Part shown: positions 8,860 to 16,839 of the stretch, one piece after another | Position numbering within the stretch: position 1 is the first letter of the stretch | Layout of the letters: each line of letters starts with the position of its first letter | Source: Clostridia bacterium | GTDB taxonomy: Bacteria; Bacillota; Clostridia; Oscillospirales; Acutalibacteraceae | DNA length: 49,006 bases | Direction: 5' to 3' | NCBI GenBank assembly: GCA_017942105.1 | Contig: JAGAVE010000094.1 | Location: forward strand, 1-49,006 | The notes under the pieces: generated by a model | Databases searched by the model: none | The model's input: only the letters and a program-made list of their open reading frames with translations | Told to the model about the DNA's origin: nothing | Program-made: the position numbers and the translations under genes

Positions 8860-10542
8860 ATGGCTATTGAAAAGTCAAAGGCTGAGCAGTACCGTGACGA
8901 ACGAAAAGCTCGTATTGCTGATGCCGCTAAGAAAAATGCAAAAGATATGCAGAAGAAGAACGCTACAAAGAAGTTAGCAAAGAGAATCGTTTCAATCGTT
9001 CTTATTGCTGCTATCGCTTTGGGCGCTGTCGGCGTAGCTCTTAATTACTATGGTGTATGGGACAGAACGGTTAAAGCAGGTTCTATCGGTGATGCAGGCA
9101 AGTTTTCTCTTGCTGAGTATGAGTATTATTATTGGGCTGCATATAATAATCTTATCAGCAGCATTTCACAGCAGCAGTATAACAGCTCGGGTTATGATAC
9201 ATCTAAGCCGCCTCACGAGCAGACCTCTATGACTGAGGATGCTGAAGGTAACCCGATTACTTGGGTTGAATCTCTTCGCCAGTCAGCTCTTGACTCTCTT
9301 CAGGCTCAGAGAGCTATTTATAACGAAGCAGAGAAGGCAGGTAAGGCAACTCTTACAGAGGAAGAGCAGAAGCAGGTTGACGAGACAGTTGAAGCATGGC
9401 GTGAGCAGGCTGAGAGCGAGCAGTATAAGATGACACTTAACGCTTACCTTCGTATGACATACGGCGAGTATATGAACGAGAAATTCCTCCGTACAATTAT
9501 CGAGAGAGAAACAATCGTTACAAATTATGTTAACTTCAAGTTTGATGAGATCAAAAACTCATACGACAAGGCAAAGATTGATGAAGTTTACAATAAGGAT
9601 AAGAATGCTTACGATATGGTAGATTTCCGCATCTATGAATTTGCAAAGGAAACTCTTAAAGCTGAGCAGGGCGAAGCAGCGGATGATCTTGCAAAGCGTC
9701 AGAAGGCAGCAGACGAGAAGACAAAGAAGGATGCTGAAGCTTTCCTTGCAGCGGTAACTGATGAAGCATCATTTGTTACAAAGGCAAAAGAGCTTAACAA
9801 GGATGATAAGGAATATGATGTAGAGCGTTCAACAAAGATGTCAGGCGTCCTTAAGTCTGAATCAGCAAATATTTCCGCTGATTGCTCAGAATGGCTCTTT
9901 AAGGCTGAAACAAAAGTTGGAGACAAGAAGCTCTTTGAATCAAAGACGGGTGATGCATATTATGTTGTTCTTATGACAGCTAAGCCTCATCAGGTTGATA
10001 CAGTGAGCGTTCGTCATATCCTCTTTGCAAATTCTGACGCAACAACGGGCGCAAAGCTTACCGATGCTGAAATTGCAAAGAAGAAGAGCAGCGCAGAAGA
10101 GGCTCTTAAGAAATGGCAGAGCGGTGAAAAGACGGCTGAAAGCTTCGGCGCTCTTGCAACTGAGCTTACTGAGGACACAGGCTCAGCATCAACAGGCGGT
10201 CTTTATGAAAATGTTCGTCCCGGCCAGATGGTTCCGGAGTTTGATGCTTGGATTTTCGATAAGAACCGTAAGCCGGGAGATACAGATATCGTAGAAACAG
10301 ATTACGGTTATCATGTAATGTATTTCCAGAAGAACGAAGGCAAGTATTACGAATCTGCAATTAAGAACACAATAGCTCAGGAAGATGCTAATACTGCAAT
10401 TGAAGCTATCGTTGGTTCAGATGCATATGCACTTGACCCCAACGACACTCTTCTTAAGTACGCTGAAAAGCAGATGAATAATCATATTGCTGATATGATT
10501 GCTCAGCAGTCAGCCAGCCAGCAGCAGTATTCATATTATTAA
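8860..10542 (+). CDS. Membrane-anchored PpiC-type peptidyl-prolyl isomerase (PrsA/SurA-like foldase)
   Basis: This 560-residue protein has a basic, coiled N-terminus of about 40 residues, one membrane segment near 42-62 (VSIVLIAAIALGAVGVALNY), and a long extracytoplasmic alpha-helical region. A parvulin domain follows near residues 375-495, with SVRHILF, GGLYENV and GYHVMYF segments typical of PpiC rotamases. It probably assists folding of exported proteins. There is no lipobox cysteine, so unlike Bacillus PrsA it is held by an uncleaved signal anchor. The start is taken as ATG 8860 because AAAGG at 8846-8850 is nine bases away; the ATG at 8851 touches that site. The C-terminus is Gln/Ser/Tyr-rich. 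Confidence 0.85.
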   Translation: MAIEKSKAEQYRDERKARIADAAKKNAKDMQKKNATKKLAKRIVSIVLIAAIALGAVGVALNYYGVWDRTVKAGSIGDAGKFSLAEYEYYYWAAYNNLISSISQQQYNSSGYDTSKPPHEQTSMTEDAEGNPITWVESLRQSALDSLQAQRAIYNEAEKAGKATLTEEEQKQVDETVEAWREQAESEQYKMTLNAYLRMTYGEYMNEKFLRTIIERETIVTNYVNFKFDEIKNSYDKAKIDEVYNKDKNAYDMVDFRIYEFAKETLKAEQGEAADDLAKRQKAADEKTKKDAEAFLAAVTDEASFVTKAKELNKDDKEYDVERSTKMSGVLKSESANISADCSEWLFKAETKVGDKKLFESKTGDAYYVVLMTAKPHQVDTVSVRHILFANSDATTGAKLTDAEIAKKKSSAEEALKKWQSGEKTAESFGALATELTEDTGSASTGGLYENVRPGQMVPEFDAWIFDKNRKPGDTDIVETDYGYHVMYFQKNEGKYYESAIKNTIAQEDANTAIEAIVGSDAYALDPNDTLLKYAEKQMNNHIADMIAQQSASQQQYSYY

Positions 10543-10552
10543 TAACAAAGCT

Positions 10553-10585
10553 AAAGACCGAGGCTCAGCGCCTCGGTCTTTTAAT
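10553..10585 (+). terminator. Terminator between two convergent genes
   Basis: The stem is AAAGACCGAGGC at 10553-10564 and GCCTCGGTCTTT at 10570-10581, followed by a short T run. It ends 10 nt before the stop of the minus-strand alpha-galactosidase gene and may serve both directions. Confidence 0.9.
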
Positions 10586-10591
10586 ATGTCT

Positions 10592-12775
10592 TTAAACTTC
10601 TTCAAAATGAACCATAAAGTTCATGCCTGCGTTGATGTCACCGCCGATAGTCAGATTGATGCCGGCGTTCATAAGAAGTGCACCGGAATAGATTTCGCCG
10701 TCAGCTTCGTTTTTATACATCTTGTTTTCATCAAGACCCTTAAGGCGAATGTTAAGGAAATTATGAGGAGTGCGGTTTTTGATGATAACCGTAAGAAGAG
10801 TCTCTGATTTATCCTTGGAAACAAAGGACCATGCACATTTGAATTCGTCATGTGTAGGGTCAATTATTCTGTAAAGGTCGCCGTCGTGTGTAAGGTCATA
10901 ATATTTATGATAAAGCTCTGATGTTTTCTTGACGGTTTCCTTGTCCTCGTCGCTGAGGTGTTGGGGGTCAAGCTCATAGCCGAATGTACCCCAGAGAGCG
11001 ACGGCTGCTTTTGTTTCAAGCCCCGTTCTTCTGCAAGCTGAAACATGAGCACCCATGCTTGATGCAGGATAGCACATCGATGTACCGAACTGTATTCTCA
11101 GTCTTTCAATCGGGTCGGTGTTGTCAGAGCACCAGGTCTGCGGCATATAGTAAAGAATACCGGGGTCGTATCTTCCGCCGCCGCCTGCACAGCTTTCGAA
11201 AAGGATGTCAGGGAAGGCTGATGTGATTCTATCCATAAGCTCGTATGTGCCGAGAATGAAACGGTGGAAAAATTCCTTCTGATGCTTCTTATCAAGACCC
11301 ATTGAAGCGGGTTCTGAAATCGGGCGGTTATAGTCCCATTTAAGATAAGCGATGTTGTTTTTTGAAAGAACATCATACATCTGATTGAAGATATTGTCAC
11401 GGACATCCTGCCTTGTCATATCGATGACATACTGCTGTCTTGCAGGTGAAATGTCGCGTCCTTCAACATGGACACACCAATCGGGATGAGCTCTGTAAAT
11501 ATCAGAGTCAGGAGAAATCATCTCGGGTTCATACCAGATGCCGAATTCCATTCCTTCTGCATTTACGCGCTCAATAAGCTTTGAAAGAGGACCGTTGAGC
11601 TTCTTTTCGTTTACATACCAGTCACCAAGAGATGAATCGTCGCAGTTTCTTACGCCGAACCAACCGTCATCCATAACGAGAAGCTCACAGCCGAGCTCTT
11701 TTGCCTGCTTTGCATAGCGAACAAGAGTTTCATCGTTGAAATCAAAGCCTGAACCCTCCCAACTGTTGATGAGAAGAGGTCTCTTTTTGTTCTTCCAGGT
11801 GCCGCGGATAAGGTTGTTCTTATAAAAATCGTGGAAGGTGCGGCTCATTCCTCCAAGACCGTCAGGTGAGTATGCCATAACTGCTTCGGGAGCCTGGAAT
11901 TCTTCGCCCGGTTCAAGATACCAATTGAAATCAATAGGATTGATACCCATAACCAGACGGGTGCAGTCCATATAATCCGTTTCAATATCGATTGCAAAGT
12001 TACCGCTGTAAACAAAGTTGAAGCCGAAAGCGTCGCCGTAATCTTCTCCGCCCTTGTCATCAACAAGAGCAACAAACGGGTTATGATTATGGCTTGAAGA
12101 GCCTCTCTTGCTGGCGATTGATTGAATTCCGTGGGCAAGGTGGCGGATTTGCGAGGTTCTCTCTCTTGCCCATGTGCCATAGAGATTGACCATATTATAG
12201 CTAATTGAGGGGAAATTCACGCAACAGCTTGCGACTTTTTCAATATCAAAGGCCTCATTTCCCGTGTTTTCTATCTTGACACTTTGCGTAATTATGCTAT
12301 GATTTTTAAAGGCAGTGTAGCAAAGCGTTACCTTAGCACCGGTGAAATTATCAACAGCGATGATCTCGAGCGTATCAGCCTCGTCGTCAGTGTTGCAATA
12401 TGTTGCGGGCAGACCGTTAAGCTTCGGCTTGCCACTGTAAATCCTGTGCTCAACATATCTTATATCCGTTGTGGCTCTTCCTTCGCTGTCTCTGATTGCG
12501 AGAGCGGCAAGTCGGTAATCACCGCTTCCGTTGCAGGAATATGCCATCGGCTGAATATCGGGAGAAAAATACCAGTTGTCGGATGTTGAAGCCGTCATCG
12601 GAGAGATTGAAGCGAAGCCTCCTCTGTAAGCAGTTGAGATAAGATTTGTGTCGGGGATTTTCTTTCCGTAGTAAAGCTGTATGAGAAAACCGCCGTCGAA
12701 AATTCCGATCGCATAGGTTGAGCCGAGCGAATCGATTTTAAAGATTTTGCGCTCATTATCAAAAATGATAGGCAT
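10592..12775 (-). CDS. Cytoplasmic GH36 alpha-galactosidase
   Basis: This 727-residue enzyme hydrolyses terminal alpha-1,6-galactosides such as melibiose and raffinose. It has an N-terminal beta-sandwich, a central (beta/alpha)8 barrel and a C-terminal beta domain, the usual GH36 plan and length. The canonical nucleophile motif LKWDYNRP (Asp481) and acid/base motif WCSDNTDP (Asp551) are both present, as are DDGWFG and WYEPEM. It has no signal peptide. The start is placed at the ATG at 12775 (MPIIFDNE), which has AAAGGA at the right distance; an in-frame codon 45 bases upstream has no such site. It forms a single-gene unit with its own promoter, divergent from radC. Confidence 0.93.
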   Translation of the reverse strand: MPIIFDNERKIFKIDSLGSTYAIGIFDGGFLIQLYYGKKIPDTNLISTAYRGGFASISPMTASTSDNWYFSPDIQPMAYSCNGSGDYRLAALAIRDSEGRATTDIRYVEHRIYSGKPKLNGLPATYCNTDDEADTLEIIAVDNFTGAKVTLCYTAFKNHSIITQSVKIENTGNEAFDIEKVASCCVNFPSISYNMVNLYGTWARERTSQIRHLAHGIQSIASKRGSSSHNHNPFVALVDDKGGEDYGDAFGFNFVYSGNFAIDIETDYMDCTRLVMGINPIDFNWYLEPGEEFQAPEAVMAYSPDGLGGMSRTFHDFYKNNLIRGTWKNKKRPLLINSWEGSGFDFNDETLVRYAKQAKELGCELLVMDDGWFGVRNCDDSSLGDWYVNEKKLNGPLSKLIERVNAEGMEFGIWYEPEMISPDSDIYRAHPDWCVHVEGRDISPARQQYVIDMTRQDVRDNIFNQMYDVLSKNNIAYLKWDYNRPISEPASMGLDKKHQKEFFHRFILGTYELMDRITSAFPDILFESCAGGGGRYDPGILYYMPQTWCSDNTDPIERLRIQFGTSMCYPASSMGAHVSACRRTGLETKAAVALWGTFGYELDPQHLSDEDKETVKKTSELYHKYYDLTHDGDLYRIIDPTHDEFKCAWSFVSKDKSETLLTVIIKNRTPHNFLNIRLKGLDENKMYKNEADGEIYSGALLMNAGINLTIGGDINAGMNFMVHFEEV

Positions 12776-12810
12776 ATAATCATCCTTTCTTAGGAAAACA
12801 GTGTAAAAAG

Positions 12811-12840
12811 ATTTTATCACAGATGATTGATTGCCGTCAA
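12811..12840 (-). promoter_or_regulatory. Promoter for the cytoplasmic alpha-galactosidase gene
   Basis: On the minus strand the -35 TTGACG (12840-12835) and -10 TAAAAT (12816-12811) are separated by 18 bp, with TGA giving an extended -10. A short inverted repeat ATTGA...TCAAT spans the -35 and could be part of an operator, though it is too short to be sure. Confidence 0.65.
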
Positions 12841-12875
12841 TAAGAGAAAAAGTAATTTAAAAGGGTTTTTGAATT

Positions 12876-13571
12876 ATGGAAAAGAAAAGCGTTCATAAAG
12901 ACCATAGACACAGAGTTCGTTCAAGATATCTTTCTGAAGGAATCAACTCTATGGCAGATCATAACATAATAGAGCTTTTGCTGTTTTATGCAATACCCGT
13001 AAAAGATACTAACGGCATTGCGCACGAGCTGATTGAAAGGTTTAACGACCTTAACGGTATACTTGAAGCTCCCGTAGAGGAGCTGGAGAAAGTTGAAGGT
13101 ATAGGAGAAAACGCAGCAATATTTTTAAAGCTCATCCGTGATGTTTCGTTGCTTTATTCTTATCGCAGGCATCAGATGGTGCTTGAAACAAGTCCTACTG
13201 CATCGCTCAAGGATTTTATTGCATTGCAATATGAAAACGAGAGCAACGAGAAGGTATATGTTCTTTGTCTTGATTCTCAAGGACGAGTCAAGCGGTGCGT
13301 TAAGGTATGTGACGGTTCATTGGATACCGTTGTTGTAGATGTGAGAACTATAGTTGAAACCGTTGTTCGCTTTAACGAGAAGAATGTTGTAATTATTCAT
13401 AATCATCCGAACGGTTTTGCAGTTCCATCTGCAGCAGATATAAAAACAACAAAAGAACTGAAAACAGTTTTAAACGCGTTGGATATCAACTTTGCAGACC
13501 ATATAATTTTTGCTGACGGTGACACATTTTCAATGGCAGAGAGCAATAAATTTAAAGATTTATTCAGGTGA
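12876..13571 (+). CDS. radC: RadC-family JAB/MPN-domain protein
   Basis: This 231-residue protein has an N-terminal helix-hairpin-helix region (about 30-95, with KVEGIGENAA) and a C-terminal JAB domain. The JAMM-like zinc motif is complete: His175-x-His177-Pro-Asn-Gly...Ser185...Asp188. RadC (UPF0758) proteins are annotated as DNA repair proteins, but their biochemical role is unsettled. AAAGGG lies about ten bases before the ATG. The last 12 bases overlap the end of the convergent yqfD gene, with no terminator hairpin between them. Confidence 0.93.
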   Translation: MEKKSVHKDHRHRVRSRYLSEGINSMADHNIIELLLFYAIPVKDTNGIAHELIERFNDLNGILEAPVEELEKVEGIGENAAIFLKLIRDVSLLYSYRRHQMVLETSPTASLKDFIALQYENESNEKVYVLCLDSQGRVKRCVKVCDGSLDTVVVDVRTIVETVVRFNEKNVVIIHNHPNGFAVPSAADIKTTKELKTVLNALDINFADHIIFADGDTFSMAESNKFKDLFR

Positions 13572-14741
13572 CTCTACCGTCTCTTCGGTTTCAAAGCTGA
13601 CTTTTTTGCCGATGTTTTCGTAGCAGAAGCAGTTTCCTGTTATTGTGAAACAATCGTCTTCAAAAGCTATGTCAATATCCTGACTTATAATCTTTGTATG
13701 TCCTGTTTTATAATAGCATTCAAGTGAATAATCCGTCAAAGCCATAAGCTCAGTCATTTCTTTGCTTATGGTTTTTTCTTTTTCTTCGAAGGTGGTGTAA
13801 AGGCGGTAATTCAGGCCGAACGGAAGAGTTTTGCCGTTTATTTTCAGCCTTGAGCGGTGTTCATAGTATTCGCCCTTATCCTTTTTGTGGGGAAAAACTT
13901 CAACCCCTGAAAAAAATAATGACCAGACCTTTTTATGCTCAGGAGAACATTCTATAATTCGGTTATCGGTTTTTGTTTGTACTTTTATGTTTGTTTTTGC
14001 AACGATGTAGCCGTAAGCATCGGTAAACAGTGTTGTATCAAGACGGCTTTGTGTAACTCCGCTTATAATCGGTTCACCTTCAAGAACTGCCTGACCGATT
14101 TCGGCAACTGCCGAACCGCGGTAAACTTCAAGAACAGCAATCTGACCGTCTTTGAGTGCGACGATGTTTGATGTTCCGCTGTGCGTTTCAATTTCAGGGA
14201 TTTTTTCAAGGTCACGGACATTGATTTCAGCAACGCAGCCTCGGATGTTTATTGCCGCCCATGACGCATTATGTAGTTCCAGCATTGCAGAGCTTTCAAT
14301 TTTCGGGATTTCAAGTTTTTTCTTGCTGACTCCGATAGTAAGACCTGCATCCTCAAAAGCTTCGATAACCTCTTCATCTGTCAGGGTTTCGTTGCCTGTC
14401 ACCTCTATAATCCATATGCGTCCGGAGAGGAAGACAAGAAGAACGGCGGCGAAGATAAAGCCTGCAACGAGTCCCGTACGATGAATGTATCGGTTAAGCA
14501 AAAACGGCAGACCTGTTTTTTTTACCAATTGTACCTTCATCGAGCTTTCCTTTGCAGGCTGACGGATTTTGAGATAGCCTGAAGGTGTTGTTTTTGCGGT
14601 GATTTTGCTCCCGTTTTTCTTGATATCCCAAAGTGGTATATTTTTGGCGTTACAGGAGTTTATAAATCTTTCGCAGAATCCGTTTTCGGCAGAAAAACTG
14701 ACACTTCCGAAAATAAGGTTAAGAATATCTCGTGTTATCAT
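13560..14741 (-). CDS. yqfD: Sporulation protein YqfD
   Basis: This 393-residue membrane protein has the YqfD family plan: a cytoplasmic N-terminal region of about 90 residues, one membrane segment near 92-110 (LVAGFIFAAVLLVFLSG), and a long extracytoplasmic part with a POTRA-like start (IWIIEVTGNETLTDEEVIEAF). In Bacillus subtilis, yqfD lies beside yqfC and is expressed in the mother cell under sigma-E. The same pairing is seen here: its ATG overlaps the yqfC stop by one base (TGATG). Its exact role in spore formation is not known. The gene's 3' end overlaps radC by 12 bases on the other strand. Confidence 0.9.
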   Translation of the reverse strand: MITRDILNLIFGSVSFSAENGFCERFINSCNAKNIPLWDIKKNGSKITAKTTPSGYLKIRQPAKESSMKVQLVKKTGLPFLLNRYIHRTGLVAGFIFAAVLLVFLSGRIWIIEVTGNETLTDEEVIEAFEDAGLTIGVSKKKLEIPKIESSAMLELHNASWAAINIRGCVAEINVRDLEKIPEIETHSGTSNIVALKDGQIAVLEVYRGSAVAEIGQAVLEGEPIISGVTQSRLDTTLFTDAYGYIVAKTNIKVQTKTDNRIIECSPEHKKVWSLFFSGVEVFPHKKDKGEYYEHRSRLKINGKTLPFGLNYRLYTTFEEKEKTISKEMTELMALTDYSLECYYKTGHTKIISQDIDIAFEDDCFTITGNCFCYENIGKKVSFETEETVESPE

Positions 14742-15031
14742 CAGCAGAATTCCACCTTGGTAATAATTCCTTCAACCATAGCCTGCTCCATGGAAAGCGA
14801 ATTGATCGTCAGATTTTTTCCTTCAAAGGTTACTGATTTTTTACCAAGATTCAGCGTGATTAAATTATCATCGTATTCTGATACTCCCTTGCATCCGTCA
14901 ACCAAGGCAAAGCAATCAGAAACAAGCTCAATATATCCGCAATTTCTGCAAATATCTTCGTCAAGCTCCAGCTTATCGCATATTCTGTGTGAAAGGGGAG
15001 TGCGGTTAAGTTGATAATCTGAAAAAGCCAT
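14741..15031 (-). CDS. yqfC: Sporulation protein YqfC (YabP/YqfC family)
   Basis: This 96-residue soluble protein has the YabP/YqfC family pattern: a central IELVSDCFALVDGCKGVSEY segment, then ITLNLGKKSVTFEGKNL and a MEQAMVEGIITKVEF-like end. It is the conserved partner of yqfD, which starts within its stop codon. GGAGG seven bases upstream supports the ATG at 15031. A role in spore coat or engulfment-stage assembly is assumed by family; no catalytic residues are expected. Confidence 0.88.
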   Translation of the reverse strand: MAFSDYQLNRTPLSHRICDKLELDEDICRNCGYIELVSDCFALVDGCKGVSEYDDNLITLNLGKKSVTFEGKNLTINSLSMEQAMVEGIITKVEFC

Positions 15032-15043
15032 ATAATCCTCCTA

Positions 15044-15073
15044 TCATATCGCGGCGATTTCACCTCATATATA
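15044..15073 (+). promoter_or_regulatory. Possible sigma-E-like promoter ahead of ylbJ
   Basis: TCATATC (15044-15050) and CATATATA (15066-15073), 15 bp apart, resemble a sigma-E site, which would fit a mother-cell gene. The predicted start would fall at about 15080, almost on the ribosome-binding site, so this is only a weak call. Confidence 0.3.
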
Positions 15074-15089
15074 TTTACGGGTGATTTGC

Positions 15090-16139
15090 GTGAATAATTA
15101 CAGATTAAGGATAGTTTTATGCTTTTTGGGAATAACGGCTTTTATAGTGATGTTTTTTATCGAACCTCAAGGAATGATAAAGGGAGTAAGCGACGGTTTG
15201 CGGATATGTGCGGCGGCGATAATTCCTTCGCTTTTTCCTTTTATGGTGATTTCTGATTTTGTTATCCGTTCCGGTCTTGCCGGCTTTGCAGGCAGATTTA
15301 CAGATCCGATAACAAGGCTGCTTTTTCGTTTGCCGGGAAGCGCAGGATGCGCAGTAATAATGAGCATGGTTGGCGGCTATCCCGTTGGTGCAAAAATGAC
15401 GGCTCAGCTTCTCGAAAACGGAAGCATAAGCCGCAATCAGGCAAAAAGAATGATGCTTTTTTGTGTCAATGCAGGCCCTGCGTTTGTAATAGGTACTGTC
15501 GGGACGGTTGTTCTCTCAAGCAGAAGAGCGGGAGTTGTCATTTATTTGTCGCTGATAATTTCATCCCTCGTTATGGGCATTTTTTCAAGATTTTTTTCTG
15601 AGGATGAAATCGGTCTGAAAGCCAAACCCGCTGAGTTTAAAACGGGTACTTTTTCGAAAAGTGTTACCCAAGGCGTCAATTCAACACTTATGCTTTGCGC
15701 CTGGATATTGCTTTTTTCTTGCTTCGGTTCATTTTTAAAAATGTTGCCCGTCAGAGTTTCTGAATATTTGGGTCTGATATCGGAGGTGACGGGTGCTTGC
15801 ATTTCTGCTTGCGGAAGGTATCCTGTAAGCATTCAGGCTTTGATAATCGGATGGGCAGGTATTTGTGTTCACTGCCAGCTTATGCCGTCGATAAAAGAAG
15901 TGAAAGTAAAATATCTCCATTTTGTTTTGGCAAGAATAATTCACGGAGCTCTTGCGGCAACGCTTGCAGATTTTCTGTTCAGATTTTTTCCCTGTGAAAC
16001 AAATGTGTTTTCAACAGCCACGGAGGTTTTGCCAAAGATTTATTCTGTATCGATTCCTGCAGCAGTTTCAACGGTTATTCTCTCAGCTATGCTCATAGCA
16101 GAGCTGACGGCTGTTATAAAAAAGAAAAATAACGCCTGA
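15090..16139 (+). CDS. ylbJ: Sporulation integral membrane protein YlbJ-like
   Basis: This 349-residue polytopic membrane protein has the YlbJ/nucleoside-recognition (Gate) domain pattern: IIPSLFPFMVIS, VGGYPVGAKM, FCVNAGPAFVIGTVG and a C-terminal membrane cluster. In Bacillus, ylbJ is a sigma-E gene needed for spore cortex formation. The start is set at GTG 15090 because GGGTGA at 15079-15084 lies five bases ahead; the GTG at 15081 sits inside that site. It is divergent from yqfC-yqfD, which matches a shared sporulation theme. Its stop codon lies in the loop of a bidirectional terminator. Confidence 0.85.
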   Translation: MNNYRLRIVLCFLGITAFIVMFFIEPQGMIKGVSDGLRICAAAIIPSLFPFMVISDFVIRSGLAGFAGRFTDPITRLLFRLPGSAGCAVIMSMVGGYPVGAKMTAQLLENGSISRNQAKRMMLFCVNAGPAFVIGTVGTVVLSSRRAGVVIYLSLIISSLVMGIFSRFFSEDEIGLKAKPAEFKTGTFSKSVTQGVNSTLMLCAWILLFSCFGSFLKMLPVRVSEYLGLISEVTGACISACGRYPVSIQALIIGWAGICVHCQLMPSIKEVKVKYLHFVLARIIHGALAATLADFLFRFFPCETNVFSTATEVLPKIYSVSIPAAVSTVILSAMLIAELTAVIKKKNNA

Positions 16140-16153
16140 CATGGGCGTTATTT
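16127..16153. terminator. Bidirectional terminator shared by ylbJ and the XRE regulator gene
   Basis: AAATAACGCC at 16127-16136 pairs with GGCGTTATTT at 16144-16153. The ylbJ stop TGA (16137-16139) is in the loop and the regulator's stop is inside the right arm. Both sides are A/T-rich, so it can end both transcripts. Confidence 0.8.
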
Positions 16154-16354
16154 ATTCATTTCAGGATTTTCAGTTCTTTCCAAAAGGTAATCAATAGACA
16201 CATTGAAATAATTGGCAATCGCGATAAGCTCGGCATAGCCGGCCTCGCGTTCCCCCGTTTCGTATCTGCTGATTGTGTTTTGGTTCATATTGAGTTCCAT
16301 TGCTAATTTGAGTTGTGATATGTTGCGGCTTTTGCGGAGTTCTTTCAACTTCAT
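16148..16354 (-). CDS. Small XRE-family HTH regulator
   Basis: This 68-residue protein is almost entirely one lambda-Cro/XRE helix-turn-helix: KLKELRKSRNISQLKLA, then NQNTISRYETGEREAGYAEL and a YFNVSIDYLLERTE end. It should bind DNA as a dimer; its target cannot be read here. The ATG at 16354 is used because GAGG (16364-16367) is nine bases away; an in-frame TTG three codons upstream is too close. A TATAAT at 16381-16376 (minus) is a possible -10 for it, without a good -35. Confidence 0.85.
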   Translation of the reverse strand: MKLKELRKSRNISQLKLAMELNMNQNTISRYETGEREAGYAELIAIANYFNVSIDYLLERTENPEMNK

Positions 16355-16497
16355 ACAAATCAACCTCTTTAATTAATTATATCGAATTTGTTATAGTTTT
16401 AACATCCCAATACGGTATAAAAATATGCTTGTAAATACAGCATTTTCATATCACTTTGCCCAATTTGTAACACTTTTTCCGTTTGAATTTCAATCTC

Positions 16498-16526
16498 TTG
16501 AAAGAAAGAATATAGTATGGTATAAT
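16498..16526 (+). promoter_or_regulatory. Sigma-A promoter for the small Cys protein gene
   Basis: The -35 is TTGAAA at 16498-16503 and the -10 is TATAAT at 16521-16526, with a 17-bp spacer. It probably also feeds the aldolase and kinase genes by readthrough. Confidence 0.8.
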
Positions 16527-16572
16527 AATCAAAAAGATTGAAATTACATTGATAATCTTAAGGATGATGAAA

Positions 16573-16791
16573 ATGAGGAAGAATATTATTAACTCGCACG
16601 ATAAAACTCCTGCTTGCAGAATTTGTGCTCACGGCATACTTTCGCCCGACGGTGAAAGTATACTCTGCGTAAAAACGGGTATAAGACAGCTCGATTCAAG
16701 CTGCAGAAGTTTTAAGTATGACCCTCTCAAAAGAGTGCCGAAGCGCGCTCCGACAGCAGGAGGATTTACCAAAGAAGATTTTGAACTTTGA
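16573..16791 (+). CDS. Small four-cysteine protein, possible metal binder
   Basis: I cannot name this 72-residue protein. It has a CRIC pair near the N-terminus, then ILCVKTG and SSCRSFKYDPLKRVP: four cysteines spaced C-x2-C-x(16)-C-x(11)-C, a pattern that suggests a zinc or iron-sulfur site. The YDPLKRVP tail looks like a conserved signature. The ATG at 16573 is used because AAGGA (16560-16564) is eight bases upstream; earlier in-frame ATG and TTG codons sit on or before that site. A hairpin with a T run separates it from the aldolase gene. Confidence 0.65.
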   Translation: MRKNIINSHDKTPACRICAHGILSPDGESILCVKTGIRQLDSSCRSFKYDPLKRVPKRAPTAGGFTKEDFEL

Positions 16792-16798
16792 TATTTTC

Positions 16799-16826
16799 AG
16801 GGACGGTGCATTCGTCCCTTTTTCTT
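16799..16826 (+). terminator. Intergenic terminator or attenuator ahead of the aldolase gene
   Basis: AGGGACG at 16799-16805 pairs with CGTCCCT at 16813-16819, followed by TTTTTC. The aldolase RBS (AGGAGG) starts only about ten bases later, so any transcript of that gene from the upstream promoter must read through. Confidence 0.7.
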
Positions 16827-16839
16827 TAGGAGGATACTT

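Noticed and set aside
11098..11406. Frames inside the alpha-galactosidase region on both strands
   Set aside because: They lie fully within a well-supported gene, have no ribosome-binding sites, and show atypical composition.
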